Source: Bacillota bacterium
GTDB lineage: Bacteria > Bacillota > Clostridia > Acetivibrionales > DSM-1351
NCBI GenBank assembly: GCA_023426005.1
Contig: JAFABO010000078.1
Span: forward strand, 1-27,639
Length of the DNA: 27,639 bases
Direction: 5' to 3'
The translations under genes were made by a program, and so were the position numbers. The notes beneath the pieces were generated by a model that was given only the letters and a program-made list of their open reading frames with translations, was not told where the DNA came from and made no database searches. Numbering within the stretch: the first letter of the stretch is position 1; every line of letters begins with the position of its first letter. Of this stretch, positions 8,154-15,363 are shown one piece after another.

Positions 8154-8204
8154 AAGTCAATTACGGTTCAAAACCTTCGGCTTTCAGCCGATAGTAATTG
8201 ACTT
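8154..8204. repeat. Three-way-junction palindrome in the eda/gntR intergenic region
   Basis: The outer arms AAGTCAATTAC (8154-8164) and GTAATTGACTT (8194-8204) are perfectly complementary over 11 bp. Between them sit two small perfect hairpins, GGTT-CAA-AACC (8165-8175) and TCGGCT-TTC-AGCCGA (8177-8191). Together they form a compact cloverleaf-like fold of 51 nt with only three unpaired junction bases. No T-tract follows on either strand. A dispersed palindromic element or a structured leader/operator are the main options. Confidence 0.75.
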
Positions 8205-8278
8205 CGAATTTATGCAATTATAAAAGCAGTTATGTTAAAATAGAAAGTGCTATTCAATAATACAAACAGGGAGTTTTT

Positions 8279-8950
8279 ATGAACAGAATGGAACGGAATG
8301 TGCTTCCTCTGAAGGAAGTAATCTATCAGGAGTTAAAAAATAAAATACTTAATCTTGAATATAAACCCGGACAGATGATCAGCGAGACCGAGATATCAGA
8401 GCTGCTGAAGGTCAGCAGAACACCCGTCAGGGAGGTTTTTATCAGACTGTCCTATGAAAAGCTGATTAATATATTCCCGCAGAAAGGCACCTTTGTGTCC
8501 TTGATAGACCTTTCCTATGTCAGCGAAAGTGTCTTCATGCGGAATCTCCTGGAAAATCAAATTGTGCGGGAGCTGATGGAAAGCGGTGCCGAGCTCCCCC
8601 CGGAGATAAAGAAAAATCTCCGTCAGCAGAAGGAGTTAGTTGAAGAAGCCGGTACCGTACAGGAATTTCTTGATCTGGATAACGAATATCACAGAATGAT
8701 ATTCAAAGCAGCGAATCATGCTGCTGCCTGGGATATTCTGAGCACAACCCGGATTCATTATAACAGGTACAGGGTTTTGACCATGTATTTGCCCGAAATG
8801 CTGGAAAAGGTTTATAATGAGCACTACCAGCTGGTTGAGCTCATCCTGAGCCGTGATAGTGCCTGCTATTCTATTTTAAAACGGCATCACTATTCCGGTC
8901 TGGATCATCCGAAAGCTCTGAAGGAGAAGTATCCTGACTATTTTCTTTAG
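8279..8950 (+). CDS. GntR-family transcriptional regulator, FCD (FadR) subgroup; probable regulator of eda-kdgK
   Basis: A 223-aa protein with an N-terminal winged helix-turn-helix (about residues 10-75; IYQELKNKILNLEYKPGQ and the LKVSRTPVREVFIRL recognition region are classic GntR) and an alpha-helical FCD ligand-binding domain. The FCD signature appears as FLDLDNEYHRMIFKAA with Asp and His metal/ligand residues, plus later histidines in YNEHYQL and RHHYSG. Relatives sense sugar acids such as glucuronate or ketodeoxygluconate. It is divergent from eda-kdgK, with an operator-like palindrome between them, so local repression is likely. A TGTTAAAAT extended -10 (8233-8241) may drive it. Its 3' end overlaps the convergent membrane-protein gene by 80 bp. 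Confidence 0.9.
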   Translation: MNRMERNVLPLKEVIYQELKNKILNLEYKPGQMISETEISELLKVSRTPVREVFIRLSYEKLINIFPQKGTFVSLIDLSYVSESVFMRNLLENQIVRELMESGAELPPEIKKNLRQQKELVEEAGTVQEFLDLDNEYHRMIFKAANHAAAWDILSTTRIHYNRYRVLTMYLPEMLEKVYNEHYQLVELILSRDSACYSILKRHHYSGLDHPKALKEKYPDYFL

Positions 8951-9671
8951 GAAAATACCGGGTAACCTCAAACTTTTCAAGCCAGCCCTTTTTAAATTTA
9001 AGGGAAATATAACCCATTATGCTTGTACCCAGGGCGCCCAGAGCATCGACAATCAAGTCCTTCATGGTGTCCGACAGAGCGTCCCTGCCCACTCTGAGAC
9101 TGCCATCCTCATAGGCAAACTTCTGCATGTTCAGGCCCAGAAGTTTGTCAAAGGAGAATTCGTAGACCTCCCAGAGCGCTCCAATAGCCAATGCAAATGA
9201 AAAGGCAAAAATGGCAATAAACAGGGGGCTTAAATTAATCTCCACCTTCTCAGAATCATTTAACAGCCTGACAACCGAAAACCCCAGCGCTCCTATCATT
9301 GCACCGCTGAAAGTGTGTAATACGGTATCCCAATGCGGTATGTGGTAGTAAAAGCTCCGCACTTCCCCCAAATATATGGCCGCATAGAGAAAAATAACAA
9401 AAACAATATGCATGAAGCCGGGCACGTTTATCTTCCATCTTCTTTCGAGCATTGACGGAAGAAACATAATGATCATACCCATTATGCATTGGATGAGCAT
9501 GAGAACATAATCGCTCTTGAGTTTTTGAAATTTTACATACTGAACGGGGCCCGAAGGCGACAAAACGACATTTATAAGAGAGAATATCGTTGAGGCCACA
9601 AGAGTTGAAAACACAAACCAAAAAGTTATCTTCTCCCAATTAGCATTTCTGATACTAAATTTTTTCTTCAT
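8871..9671 (-). CDS. YjdF/DUF2238-like polytopic membrane protein
   Basis: About 266 aa from the preferred ATG at 9671, with roughly six hydrophobic segments (about residues 15-36, 55-72, 86-103, 114-135, 148-166, 206-226). Conserved polar residues lie in or beside the membrane: HWDTVLHTFSG (D115, H119), ALWEVYEFSFD (E168, E171, D175) and DTMKDLIVDALGALG (D201, D205, D209). This D..H/E..E/D..D..D pattern resembles the YjdF/DUF2238 family of predicted membrane proteins of unknown function. An in-frame extension to 9842 is rejected because it would run through the terminator at 9805-9849. The Shine-Dalgarno (AAGGA, about 13 nt away) is weak. The acidic Ser/Asp-rich tail overlaps the gntR 3' end. 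Confidence 0.7.
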   Translation of the reverse strand: MKKKFSIRNANWEKITFWFVFSTLVASTIFSLINVVLSPSGPVQYVKFQKLKSDYVLMLIQCIMGMIIMFLPSMLERRWKINVPGFMHIVFVIFLYAAIYLGEVRSFYYHIPHWDTVLHTFSGAMIGALGFSVVRLLNDSEKVEINLSPLFIAIFAFSFALAIGALWEVYEFSFDKLLGLNMQKFAYEDGSLRVGRDALSDTMKDLIVDALGALGTSIMGYISLKFKKGWLEKFEVTRYFPKENSQDTSPSELSDDPDRNSDAVLK

Positions 9672-9799
9672 ATATCTATCTGTTATCCTTATCAATTTAA
9701 TATTATCAAAGCTGTTTTTTATATTATAGCATTTATTTATTTGTTCTAAAACAGAAATAAATGCTATAAAAGCAGCAGTTAAAGCCCAACTCCATATGT

Positions 9800-9849
9800 A
9801 AAAATAACCGCCTGCGCCGGTTTGAATGGTCAAACTCTGCAAGCGGTTA
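9800..9849 (-). terminator. Intrinsic terminator downstream of adhE
   Basis: The arms TAACCGC...(9805-9815) and (9839-9849) form an 11-bp stem whose single imperfection is a G-U wobble on the minus strand and a mismatch on the plus strand. An inner GTTTGA/TCAAAC pairing extends it. The minus-strand transcript continues into five T (complement of 9800-9804); seven T also follow on the plus side, so it may work both ways. Confidence 0.8.
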
Positions 9850-9873
9850 TTTTTTTATTCCGGTAGTCTGAAA

Positions 9874-9930
9874 TTGGCAGGACATAAATGCAGGTCAACA
9901 ATGAAGAAAGCATTTAGATTGTCCTGCCAA
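9874..9930 (-). other. Strong T-tract-less hairpin just after adhE
   Basis: TTGGCAGGACA (9874-9884) pairs perfectly with 9920-9930, and TAAATGC (9885-9891) pairs with GCATTTA (9910-9916). The result is an 18-bp stem with one 3-nt bulge and an 18-nt loop. It starts 16 nt after the adhE stop. The lack of a following T-run argues against simple termination; an mRNA-stabilising or processing element is plausible, with the true terminator 25 nt further on. Confidence 0.75.
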
Positions 9931-9946
9931 CGGATATTGGCTGTAA

Positions 9947-12550
9947 TTACTTGCCGTAATAGGCTCTCAAATAGATATCCTTTAATTCGCTCATTAGCGG
10001 ATATCTCGGATTTGCACCGGTGCACTGATCGTCAAAGGCCTGTTCAACCATTTCATCAAGGGTTTCGAGGAATTTGACTTCGTCGACTCCGGCAGCTTTG
10101 ATTGTAGCTGGAACTCCGATCTTTGCTTTCAGTTCATCGATTTTTACCAGCAGCTTATTGAACTTATCTTCATCGCTTGTACCGTTTATACCCACAAAAG
10201 ATGCTATTTCGGCATATCTCCTCAATATTTCGGGGTATTTGTACTGTGAGAAGGTACCCATTTTAACAGGTGCTTCGGCAATATTAAACTTCATGACCTC
10301 ATTGATAAGAAGTGCATTTGCAATACCATGGGGCAGGTGATGGAAGGCTCCCAGCTTGTGAGCCATGGAGTGGCAGATTCCCAGGAAGGCGTTTGCAAAT
10401 GCCATACCTGCCATGGTTGAAGCATCAGCCATTTTCTCCCTTGCCGCAGGATCCTTTGCACCGTTCTCATACGCCGAAGGCAGGTAGGCAAATATATTCT
10501 TCAGGGCCTGCAGTGCCAGACCATTTGTGTAATCTGTCGCCAGCATGGATGCGTATGCTTCAACTGCATGGGTCAGAGCATCAATACCCGAAGCGGCAGT
10601 CAAGCCCTTTGGCATGTTCATCATTAGATCAACATCAACTACAGCCATTTTAGGCATTAATTCATAATCCGCAAGAGGATATTTAACCCCTGTCCGTTCA
10701 TCGGTGATAACTGCGAAGGGAGTTACCTCCGAACCTGTACCGGCTGATGTCGGGATGGCCACAAAGTAAGCCTTTTCACCCAGCCGGGGGAATGTGTATA
10801 CTCTCTTTCTAATGTCCATAAATCTCATGGCCAGATCCTGGAAGTCAACTTCCGGATGCTCATACAGGGTCCACATTATCTTTCCTGCGTCCATTGCTGA
10901 GCCGCCGCCCAGGGCGATGATCACATCCGGCTTGAACTCTCTCATGGCTTCGGCACCCAGCTTTGCACATGCCAGTGTAGGATCGGGAGCCACATCAAAG
11001 AAGGTGTGATGCTTTATGTCCATGGCATCCAACAGGTCTGTAACAGGCTTTGTATAGCCGTTATTAAAGAGGAAGGAGTCGGTAACTATAAATGCTCTCT
11101 TTTTATTCATAACATCTTTAAGTTCTTTCAAAGCAACACCCAGGCAGCCTTTTTTGAAATACACCTTTTCAGGACTTCTAAACCAAAGCATATTTTCTCT
11201 CCTTTCAGCAACAGTCTTGATATTGATAAGGTGTTTAACTCCTACATTTTCAGATACGGAGTTTCCACCCCATGAGCCGCAGCCAAGGGTAAGTGAAGGG
11301 GCCAGCTTGAAGTTGTAAAGATCCCCTATTCCGCCATGTGAGGATGGAGTGTTGACAAGAATTCTGCAGGTTTTCATTGCCGCTGAGAACTTATCTATTT
11401 TTGCTCTTTCATTGACAGCATCAACATATATTGAGGAGGTATGACCGAAGCCTCCGTCGGCAACCAGCCTTTCAGCCTTTGCTACAGCTTCGTCAAAAGT
11501 CCTGGCTTTATACATGGCAAGTACCGGGGATAGCTTCTCGTGTGCAAAGGCTTCGGACAATTCTACAGAATCGACCTCACCCACCAGTATCTTAGTTTCA
11601 GCAGGAACGTCAAAACCGGCTAATTTAGCAATGGTATGGGCAGTCTGACCAACTATCTTTGCGTTGAGGGCACCGTTTATCAACAGTACTTCCCTTGTCT
11701 TCTGGGTTTCCTCCTTATTCAGGAAGTAAGCGCCCCTGACTGTGAATTCCTTTTTAACTTCACCATATACTTTATCCAGGACTATTACAGACTGTTCGGA
11801 AGCACATATCATACCGTTATCAAAGGTCTTGGATACAAGTATGGAGCTTACGGCAGTTTTCACATCGGCGGTATCATCAATGATCGCAGGTGTGTTTCCC
11901 GCTCCCACTCCGATGGCAGGTTTTCCTGAGGAATATGCCGCCCTCACCATTCCCGGTCCGCCCGTAGCCAGTATAATATTTGCCTCTTTCATTACTCTTT
12001 CGGAAAGCTCTATGGTAGGCTCATCGATCCAGCCTATGATTCCCTTTGGGGCTCCTGCGGCAACTGCTGCCTCAAGTATTATATTTGCGGCTTCTATTGT
12101 TGATTTCTTCGCCCTTGGATGTGGGGAAAAGATGATTCCGTTTCTTGTTTTAAGGGCCAGCAAAGCCTTGAATATAGCAGTCGAAGTGGGGTTGGTAGTT
12201 GGTACTATTGCCGCTATAACGCCCAGGGGCTCAGCGATTTGAGTTATCCCGAAAGCTTCATCCCTCTCAAGAACACCGCAGGTTCTGGTATCTTTATATG
12301 CGTTGTAGATATACTCTGCCGCATAATGATTTTTTATGACTTTATCTTCTACAACACCCATGCCTGTTTCAGCCTGTGCCATTTTTGCCAGAGGAATTCT
12401 TTTTTTGTTTGCAGCCAGAGCAGCAGCTGTAAATATTTTGTCAACCTGTTCCTGCGAATATGTGGCAAACACTTCCTGCGCCTGTTTGATTTCAGCTATT
12501 TTTTCCAAAAGAGTGTCAACACTGTTTACTATCAAATTCTTCTTAGCCAT
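9947..12550 (-). CDS. adhE: Bifunctional acetaldehyde-CoA / alcohol dehydrogenase
   Basis: An 867-aa protein of normal AdhE length. The N-terminal half is a CoA-acylating aldehyde dehydrogenase with catalytic Cys249 in GMICASEQS and the GVGAGNTPA loop. A linker (SWGGNSVSENVG, then ENMLWFRSPEKVYF) leads to a C-terminal iron-dependent alcohol dehydrogenase with the GGGSAMDAGK nucleotide motif and Fe ligands in GIDALTHAVEAY and CHSMAHKLGAFHHLPHG. It reduces acetyl-CoA through acetaldehyde to ethanol, reoxidising two NADH; family members assemble into spirosomes. The ATG at 12550 is chosen over an in-frame TTG at 12559 because GGAGG lies 9 nt upstream of the ATG and overlaps the TTG region. Three Rex-like operators indicate NADH-responsive repression. 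Confidence 0.97.
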   Translation of the reverse strand: MAKKNLIVNSVDTLLEKIAEIKQAQEVFATYSQEQVDKIFTAAALAANKKRIPLAKMAQAETGMGVVEDKVIKNHYAAEYIYNAYKDTRTCGVLERDEAFGITQIAEPLGVIAAIVPTTNPTSTAIFKALLALKTRNGIIFSPHPRAKKSTIEAANIILEAAVAAGAPKGIIGWIDEPTIELSERVMKEANIILATGGPGMVRAAYSSGKPAIGVGAGNTPAIIDDTADVKTAVSSILVSKTFDNGMICASEQSVIVLDKVYGEVKKEFTVRGAYFLNKEETQKTREVLLINGALNAKIVGQTAHTIAKLAGFDVPAETKILVGEVDSVELSEAFAHEKLSPVLAMYKARTFDEAVAKAERLVADGGFGHTSSIYVDAVNERAKIDKFSAAMKTCRILVNTPSSHGGIGDLYNFKLAPSLTLGCGSWGGNSVSENVGVKHLINIKTVAERRENMLWFRSPEKVYFKKGCLGVALKELKDVMNKKRAFIVTDSFLFNNGYTKPVTDLLDAMDIKHHTFFDVAPDPTLACAKLGAEAMREFKPDVIIALGGGSAMDAGKIMWTLYEHPEVDFQDLAMRFMDIRKRVYTFPRLGEKAYFVAIPTSAGTGSEVTPFAVITDERTGVKYPLADYELMPKMAVVDVDLMMNMPKGLTAASGIDALTHAVEAYASMLATDYTNGLALQALKNIFAYLPSAYENGAKDPAAREKMADASTMAGMAFANAFLGICHSMAHKLGAFHHLPHGIANALLINEVMKFNIAEAPVKMGTFSQYKYPEILRRYAEIASFVGINGTSDEDKFNKLLVKIDELKAKIGVPATIKAAGVDEVKFLETLDEMVEQAFDDQCTGANPRYPLMSELKDIYLRAYYGK

Positions 12551-12581
12551 AATATCCAACCTCCATTTAGATTTCGTGTTA

Positions 12582-12599
12582 TCGTTATTTTTTTAACAA
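12582..12599 (-). promoter_or_regulatory. Rex-like site A in the adhE leader
   Basis: TCGTTAT-TTTT-TTAACAA (plus-strand reading) matches the clostridial Rex consensus TTGTTAA-N4-TTAACAA in 12 of 14 defined positions. It lies just upstream of the adhE ribosome binding site, about 110 nt downstream of the predicted start point, so it may act as a roadblock or be the weakest of the three sites. Confidence 0.5.
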
Positions 12600-12678
12600 T
12601 CGCTTTTAAAAAATTAAGCCACTAATTTTTTTATATATGGCTTAACAGGGTTCAAGCTTAAAATTGTTATGCCGTATA

Positions 12679-12696
12679 ATGTTAATTATTTAACAA
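12679..12696 (-). promoter_or_regulatory. Rex-like site B, just downstream of the adhE start point
   Basis: ATGTTAA-TTAT-TTAACAA differs from the TTGTTAA-N4-TTAACAA consensus at one defined position only. Its centre is about 17 nt downstream of the predicted transcription start. This is the best Rex match in the window. Confidence 0.78.
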
Positions 12697-12710
12697 TTTT
12701 CCTTGATATT

Positions 12711-12739
12711 ATTTTAATTCATTGTTAATTATTTGTCAA
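12711..12739 (-). promoter_or_regulatory. adhE promoter overlapped by Rex-like site C
   Basis: On the minus strand TTGACA (12734-12739), 17 nt, TAAAAT (12711-12716). Rex-like site C, TTGTTAA-TTAT-TTGTCAA (12722-12739), covers the -35 and much of the spacer, matching 12 of 14 consensus positions. The leader would be about 150 nt. It also contains a TTAAGCCA/TGGCTTAA stem (12614-12645). The 349-nt gap 12551-12899 thus holds this control region and, at its far end, the terminator of the upstream operon. Confidence 0.8.
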
Positions 12740-12827
12740 TATGATTTTATAAAATTATCACCTTTAAAATTCGAATAATTATTTATAGATACGGTTTTTA
12801 TAAACCGGGTTTGAAGCTTTTCGCAAG

Positions 12828-12876
12828 AAAAAACCCTCTTCGGTACAAGCTTTTTTATATTGCACCGAAAAGGGTT
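12828..12876 (-). terminator. Intrinsic terminator of the 13-gene sugar operon
   Basis: The arms 12832-12848 and 12860-12876 (AACCCT.TTCGGT.CAA) form a 17-bp stem in which both imperfections are G-U wobbles in the minus-strand RNA but mismatches in the plus-strand RNA. Six T follow on the minus strand (complement of 12828-12833). It lies 23 nt after the stop codon of the flavin reductase-like gene. Confidence 0.92.
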
Positions 12877-12899
12877 TCGAAACCATCTGTTTTAATAAA

Positions 12900-13409
12900 C
12901 TAAGGCTTTTTGTATATTTTTATTATTTCTCCGGCATAAAAGCGGTGAAAATCTCCATCGGGATAAAATCTCTTAATAACATCCTGAGGAATCCGGTCGG
13001 CTGCAAAATCCAGATAATACATCTTTTTGCACAGCAGCACAAGGTTCCCCTGGGCAAAAGTCGGAACTCCGTCCAGATATTGGACAGTCAGCTTAGCCTC
13101 TGAAATTTTATCCCCGTCGCGTCCTGACTTTGAACCCAAAAGGCTTAACTCTTTTCTATAATCCTTTGGGAAAAAGGTCAATGAGAACATGTCATTATTC
13201 TCAATAAATTCATAAGTATACCGTGTGGGCCGGATAAAGATAAATGCAGCATCTCTATGCCATAAGTTGCCTACACCGCCCCAGCATGCCGTAAGCGTAT
13301 TGCAGCCCGACTTTTCATTGCCTGCCGTAACCAGCATCCAGTCATCGCCTATACGGGTCAATGCATTTTCAAAAAAATCGGTGCGTGATAATTCTACATA
13401 ACCAGGCAT
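12900..13409 (-). CDS. Flavin reductase-like / flavoredoxin-type FMN-binding protein
   Basis: A 169-aa single-domain protein of the flavin reductase-like split-barrel family: DWMLVTAGNEKSGCNTLTACWGG near residues 23-45, FIFIRPTRYTYEFIE, and FSLTFFPKDYRKEL are typical of flavoredoxin-type members in anaerobes. Such proteins bind FMN and mediate electron transfer or flavin reduction in the cytoplasm; the partner is unknown here. GGGGGAGGAG lies directly upstream of the ATG. It is the last gene of the long operon, 30 nt after abfA, and is followed by a strong terminator. A redox protein is an unexpected companion for a sugar-catabolic operon. Confidence 0.82.
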   Translation of the reverse strand: MPGYVELSRTDFFENALTRIGDDWMLVTAGNEKSGCNTLTACWGGVGNLWHRDAAFIFIRPTRYTYEFIENNDMFSLTFFPKDYRKELSLLGSKSGRDGDKISEAKLTVQYLDGVPTFAQGNLVLLCKKMYYLDFAADRIPQDVIKRFYPDGDFHRFYAGEIIKIYKKP

Positions 13410-13439
13410 TTTCTCCTCCCCCTTTAACTCTCTTTCAGT

Positions 13440-14945
13440 CTATTTCACTTTTTGAAGGCGGATAACATTCCAGGAAAGCTTCGGCAAGTTGGCCATAACC
13501 TTATTTCCATCAATCTGAGCATCTCCGATGTTTTTGGGAGTAACGAAATTCGGGCTTTCCTCTGTATTGGTATCCTTTGGATTTCCGCTTGTAAGAACTA
13601 TGTGTTCACTTACCGCATAGTTTTCAAAGCCTCTCAATTCCGTTTCAAGGGGTAATGCTTTATCAACACTGCGGTTGATTGCAAAGATTGTTATATCCCC
13701 GTTATCAGCCATTGTGGCAGCCGCATCAAGATACGGAACATCTGTGAAATCTGTTGAATCATATTTTGGTGAACTGATGGATGTCACTAATGAAGTACCT
13801 CTTCCATACTTTGAAAACAGCAGGAAGGTGTAGTAAGGAGGCAGCACCCATGCGCCTCCGCCATTTCTGGTGCGGATATGGGAAATACAGTTAACCAGCT
13901 CAGATATGCACGCAATCTCCACGCGGTCGGCATTTCTCAGTACTGCAAGCAGCATACCTCCCAATGCCAGTGCATCCTCAATGGTATAGGTATCCTCTAA
14001 CAGAGGAGGCGCAATCTGCCACTTCTTATTGAAACGGGCTTCTTCTGCAATTGAGTGCCATGTGTTGAATTCATCAAAGGATATGTTTACCTTTTTATTG
14101 CTCTTGGTCTTTGCCTTTACATAATCTATGGTAGCTATTGCGGCCTTCAGGTACCTATCAGTGATTAAAGGCTTTGCAAGGTAATTTGGAGTATCATTTT
14201 TGGCATTTCCTATATATTGGTGTATTGATAAATAGTCGATAAAATCATAGGATTCTTCCAGAGCGGCGGCATCGAAGCCCGGGAAAGTATCCTGCGACGG
14301 TGAGGATGAACCGGCCAGCACTGTTTTTATATTTTCATCCAGCAGTTTCATGCCTTTTGAAGCTTCTCTTGCCAGTCTTCCATAGTCGGTCCCTGTTTTC
14401 TGTCCAACCTGCCAGACTCCGTCTATTTCATTGGTCAGGCACCAGTAGCGGTATCCGTGCGGCTTCCTGTAGCCATGTGAAATACGTAAATCGGACCAGT
14501 AAGTACCTTCGCTGAAATTGCAGTATTCTACACAATCCATTGCTTCTAAAACTCCTCTGGTAGCCAGGTTTACTGTCATCATTACATCGGAGCCGTTAAG
14601 CCTGGACCAGTCGGCAAATTCGTTGAGCCCAAACTCATTTGTTTCAATGCACTGCCAGGCAACCTCAGCTCTTCTGGGGCGCTTTTCCTTGGGTCCGATT
14701 CCGTCTTCCCAACGGTATGTGGATACGAAATTCCCCCCGGGAAAACGGTTTAAGGTAACATTCAGAGGTTTGGTCAGCTCCAGCACATCCTGTCTGAAAC
14801 CATTTTTATCCGCCTTTGGATGCCCAGGCTCGTAAATGCCTCCATATACGCATCTGCCAAGCGGCTCAACAAATGAACCAAATACTTTTTCATCTATTTT
14901 TGATATAGTAAAATCTTTATCCAGTACAATTTTTGCCTTATTCAT
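13440..14945 (-). CDS. abfA: Intracellular alpha-L-arabinofuranosidase, GH51
   Basis: A 501-aa GH51 enzyme. The N-terminal VFGSFVEPLGRCVYGGIYEP, the RFPGGNFVSTYRWEDGIGP loop, the acid/base Glu173 in WCLTNEIDG and the nucleophile Glu292 in ISFDEFNTW occupy the positions expected from Geobacillus AbfA (Glu175, Glu294). It removes alpha-L-arabinofuranosyl groups from arabinan- or arabinoxylan-derived oligosaccharides. No signal peptide is visible, so it acts on imported oligosaccharides. The start at 14945 is preferred: GGAGG lies 8 nt upstream, whereas an in-frame ATG at 14960 overlaps the stop codon of the preceding VOC gene. The usual GNE of the acid/base motif reads TNE here. Confidence 0.94.
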   Translation of the reverse strand: MNKAKIVLDKDFTISKIDEKVFGSFVEPLGRCVYGGIYEPGHPKADKNGFRQDVLELTKPLNVTLNRFPGGNFVSTYRWEDGIGPKEKRPRRAEVAWQCIETNEFGLNEFADWSRLNGSDVMMTVNLATRGVLEAMDCVEYCNFSEGTYWSDLRISHGYRKPHGYRYWCLTNEIDGVWQVGQKTGTDYGRLAREASKGMKLLDENIKTVLAGSSSPSQDTFPGFDAAALEESYDFIDYLSIHQYIGNAKNDTPNYLAKPLITDRYLKAAIATIDYVKAKTKSNKKVNISFDEFNTWHSIAEEARFNKKWQIAPPLLEDTYTIEDALALGGMLLAVLRNADRVEIACISELVNCISHIRTRNGGGAWVLPPYYTFLLFSKYGRGTSLVTSISSPKYDSTDFTDVPYLDAAATMADNGDITIFAINRSVDKALPLETELRGFENYAVSEHIVLTSGNPKDTNTEESPNFVTPKNIGDAQIDGNKVMANLPKLSWNVIRLQKVK

Positions 14946-14959
14946 AGTCAGTACCTCCA

Positions 14960-15349
14960 TTAATCTACCTGTATTATTTCGATTTCAACACCATTTGGGT
15001 CCACAACCAGCATAACTGTTTTATCAATTTCCGGGATATATGTGGGCAGCAAATTAATTTTATAACCCCTGTCGTCACATCTTTTCCTTATTTCCGGAAG
15101 GTCGTCCGAACATAGTGCAAAATGACGGTATATCCCCGTATCGGTATTGCCGGTCTTCCATATCTTCTGAGGTTCCTTGTACTCAATCAATTCCAGTTTC
15201 AAATCCGGCAATTGATAATAGTGCAAAATATGATCACCCAGATCTACATCATTTATATGTTTCAGATTGAATACCTCTTCATAGAATCTGAAAGAGGCTT
15301 TTATATCGCTGCAGTTTATTGTAATATGGTCCATTCCGGTTAATCTCAT
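14960..15349 (-). CDS. VOC-superfamily (glyoxalase / extradiol dioxygenase fold) protein
   Basis: A 129-aa protein with two beta-alpha-beta-beta-beta modules. Putative metal ligands are His8 in MDHITINCSD, Glu in LKLELIEY, His in YRHFALCSDD and Glu in GVEIEIIQ, an intact H-E-H-E set as in glyoxalase I-like enzymes. VOC proteins isomerise or epimerise small substrates, or bind drugs; the substrate cannot be assigned. AAGGGAG is well placed before the ATG. It lies between the SorC regulator (14-nt gap) and abfA (14-nt gap). An isomerase/epimerase role in the operon's pathway, or detoxification of a reactive aldehyde such as methylglyoxal, are both open options. Confidence 0.85.
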   Translation of the reverse strand: MRLTGMDHITINCSDIKASFRFYEEVFNLKHINDVDLGDHILHYYQLPDLKLELIEYKEPQKIWKTGNTDTGIYRHFALCSDDLPEIRKRCDDRGYKINLLPTYIPEIDKTVMLVVDPNGVEIEIIQVD

Positions 15350-15363
15350 CAGAGTACTCCCTT

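Noticed and set aside
9672..9842. In-frame N-terminal extension of the YjdF-like protein
   Set aside because: It would be encoded across the adhE terminator stem (9805-9849) and has no good ribosome binding site; the ATG at 9671 gives a normal membrane-protein N-terminus.
12119..12625. 168-codon frame opposite adhE
   Set aside because: It is antisense to the highly conserved aldehyde dehydrogenase domain and runs into the Rex operator region; its Cys/Phe-rich composition is that of a shadow frame.
12792..12807. CGGTTT/AAACCG hairpin near the sugar operon terminator
   Set aside because: Only 6 bp with a 4-nt loop and no T-tract; it lies beyond the much stronger terminator at 12828-12876 and is probably incidental.
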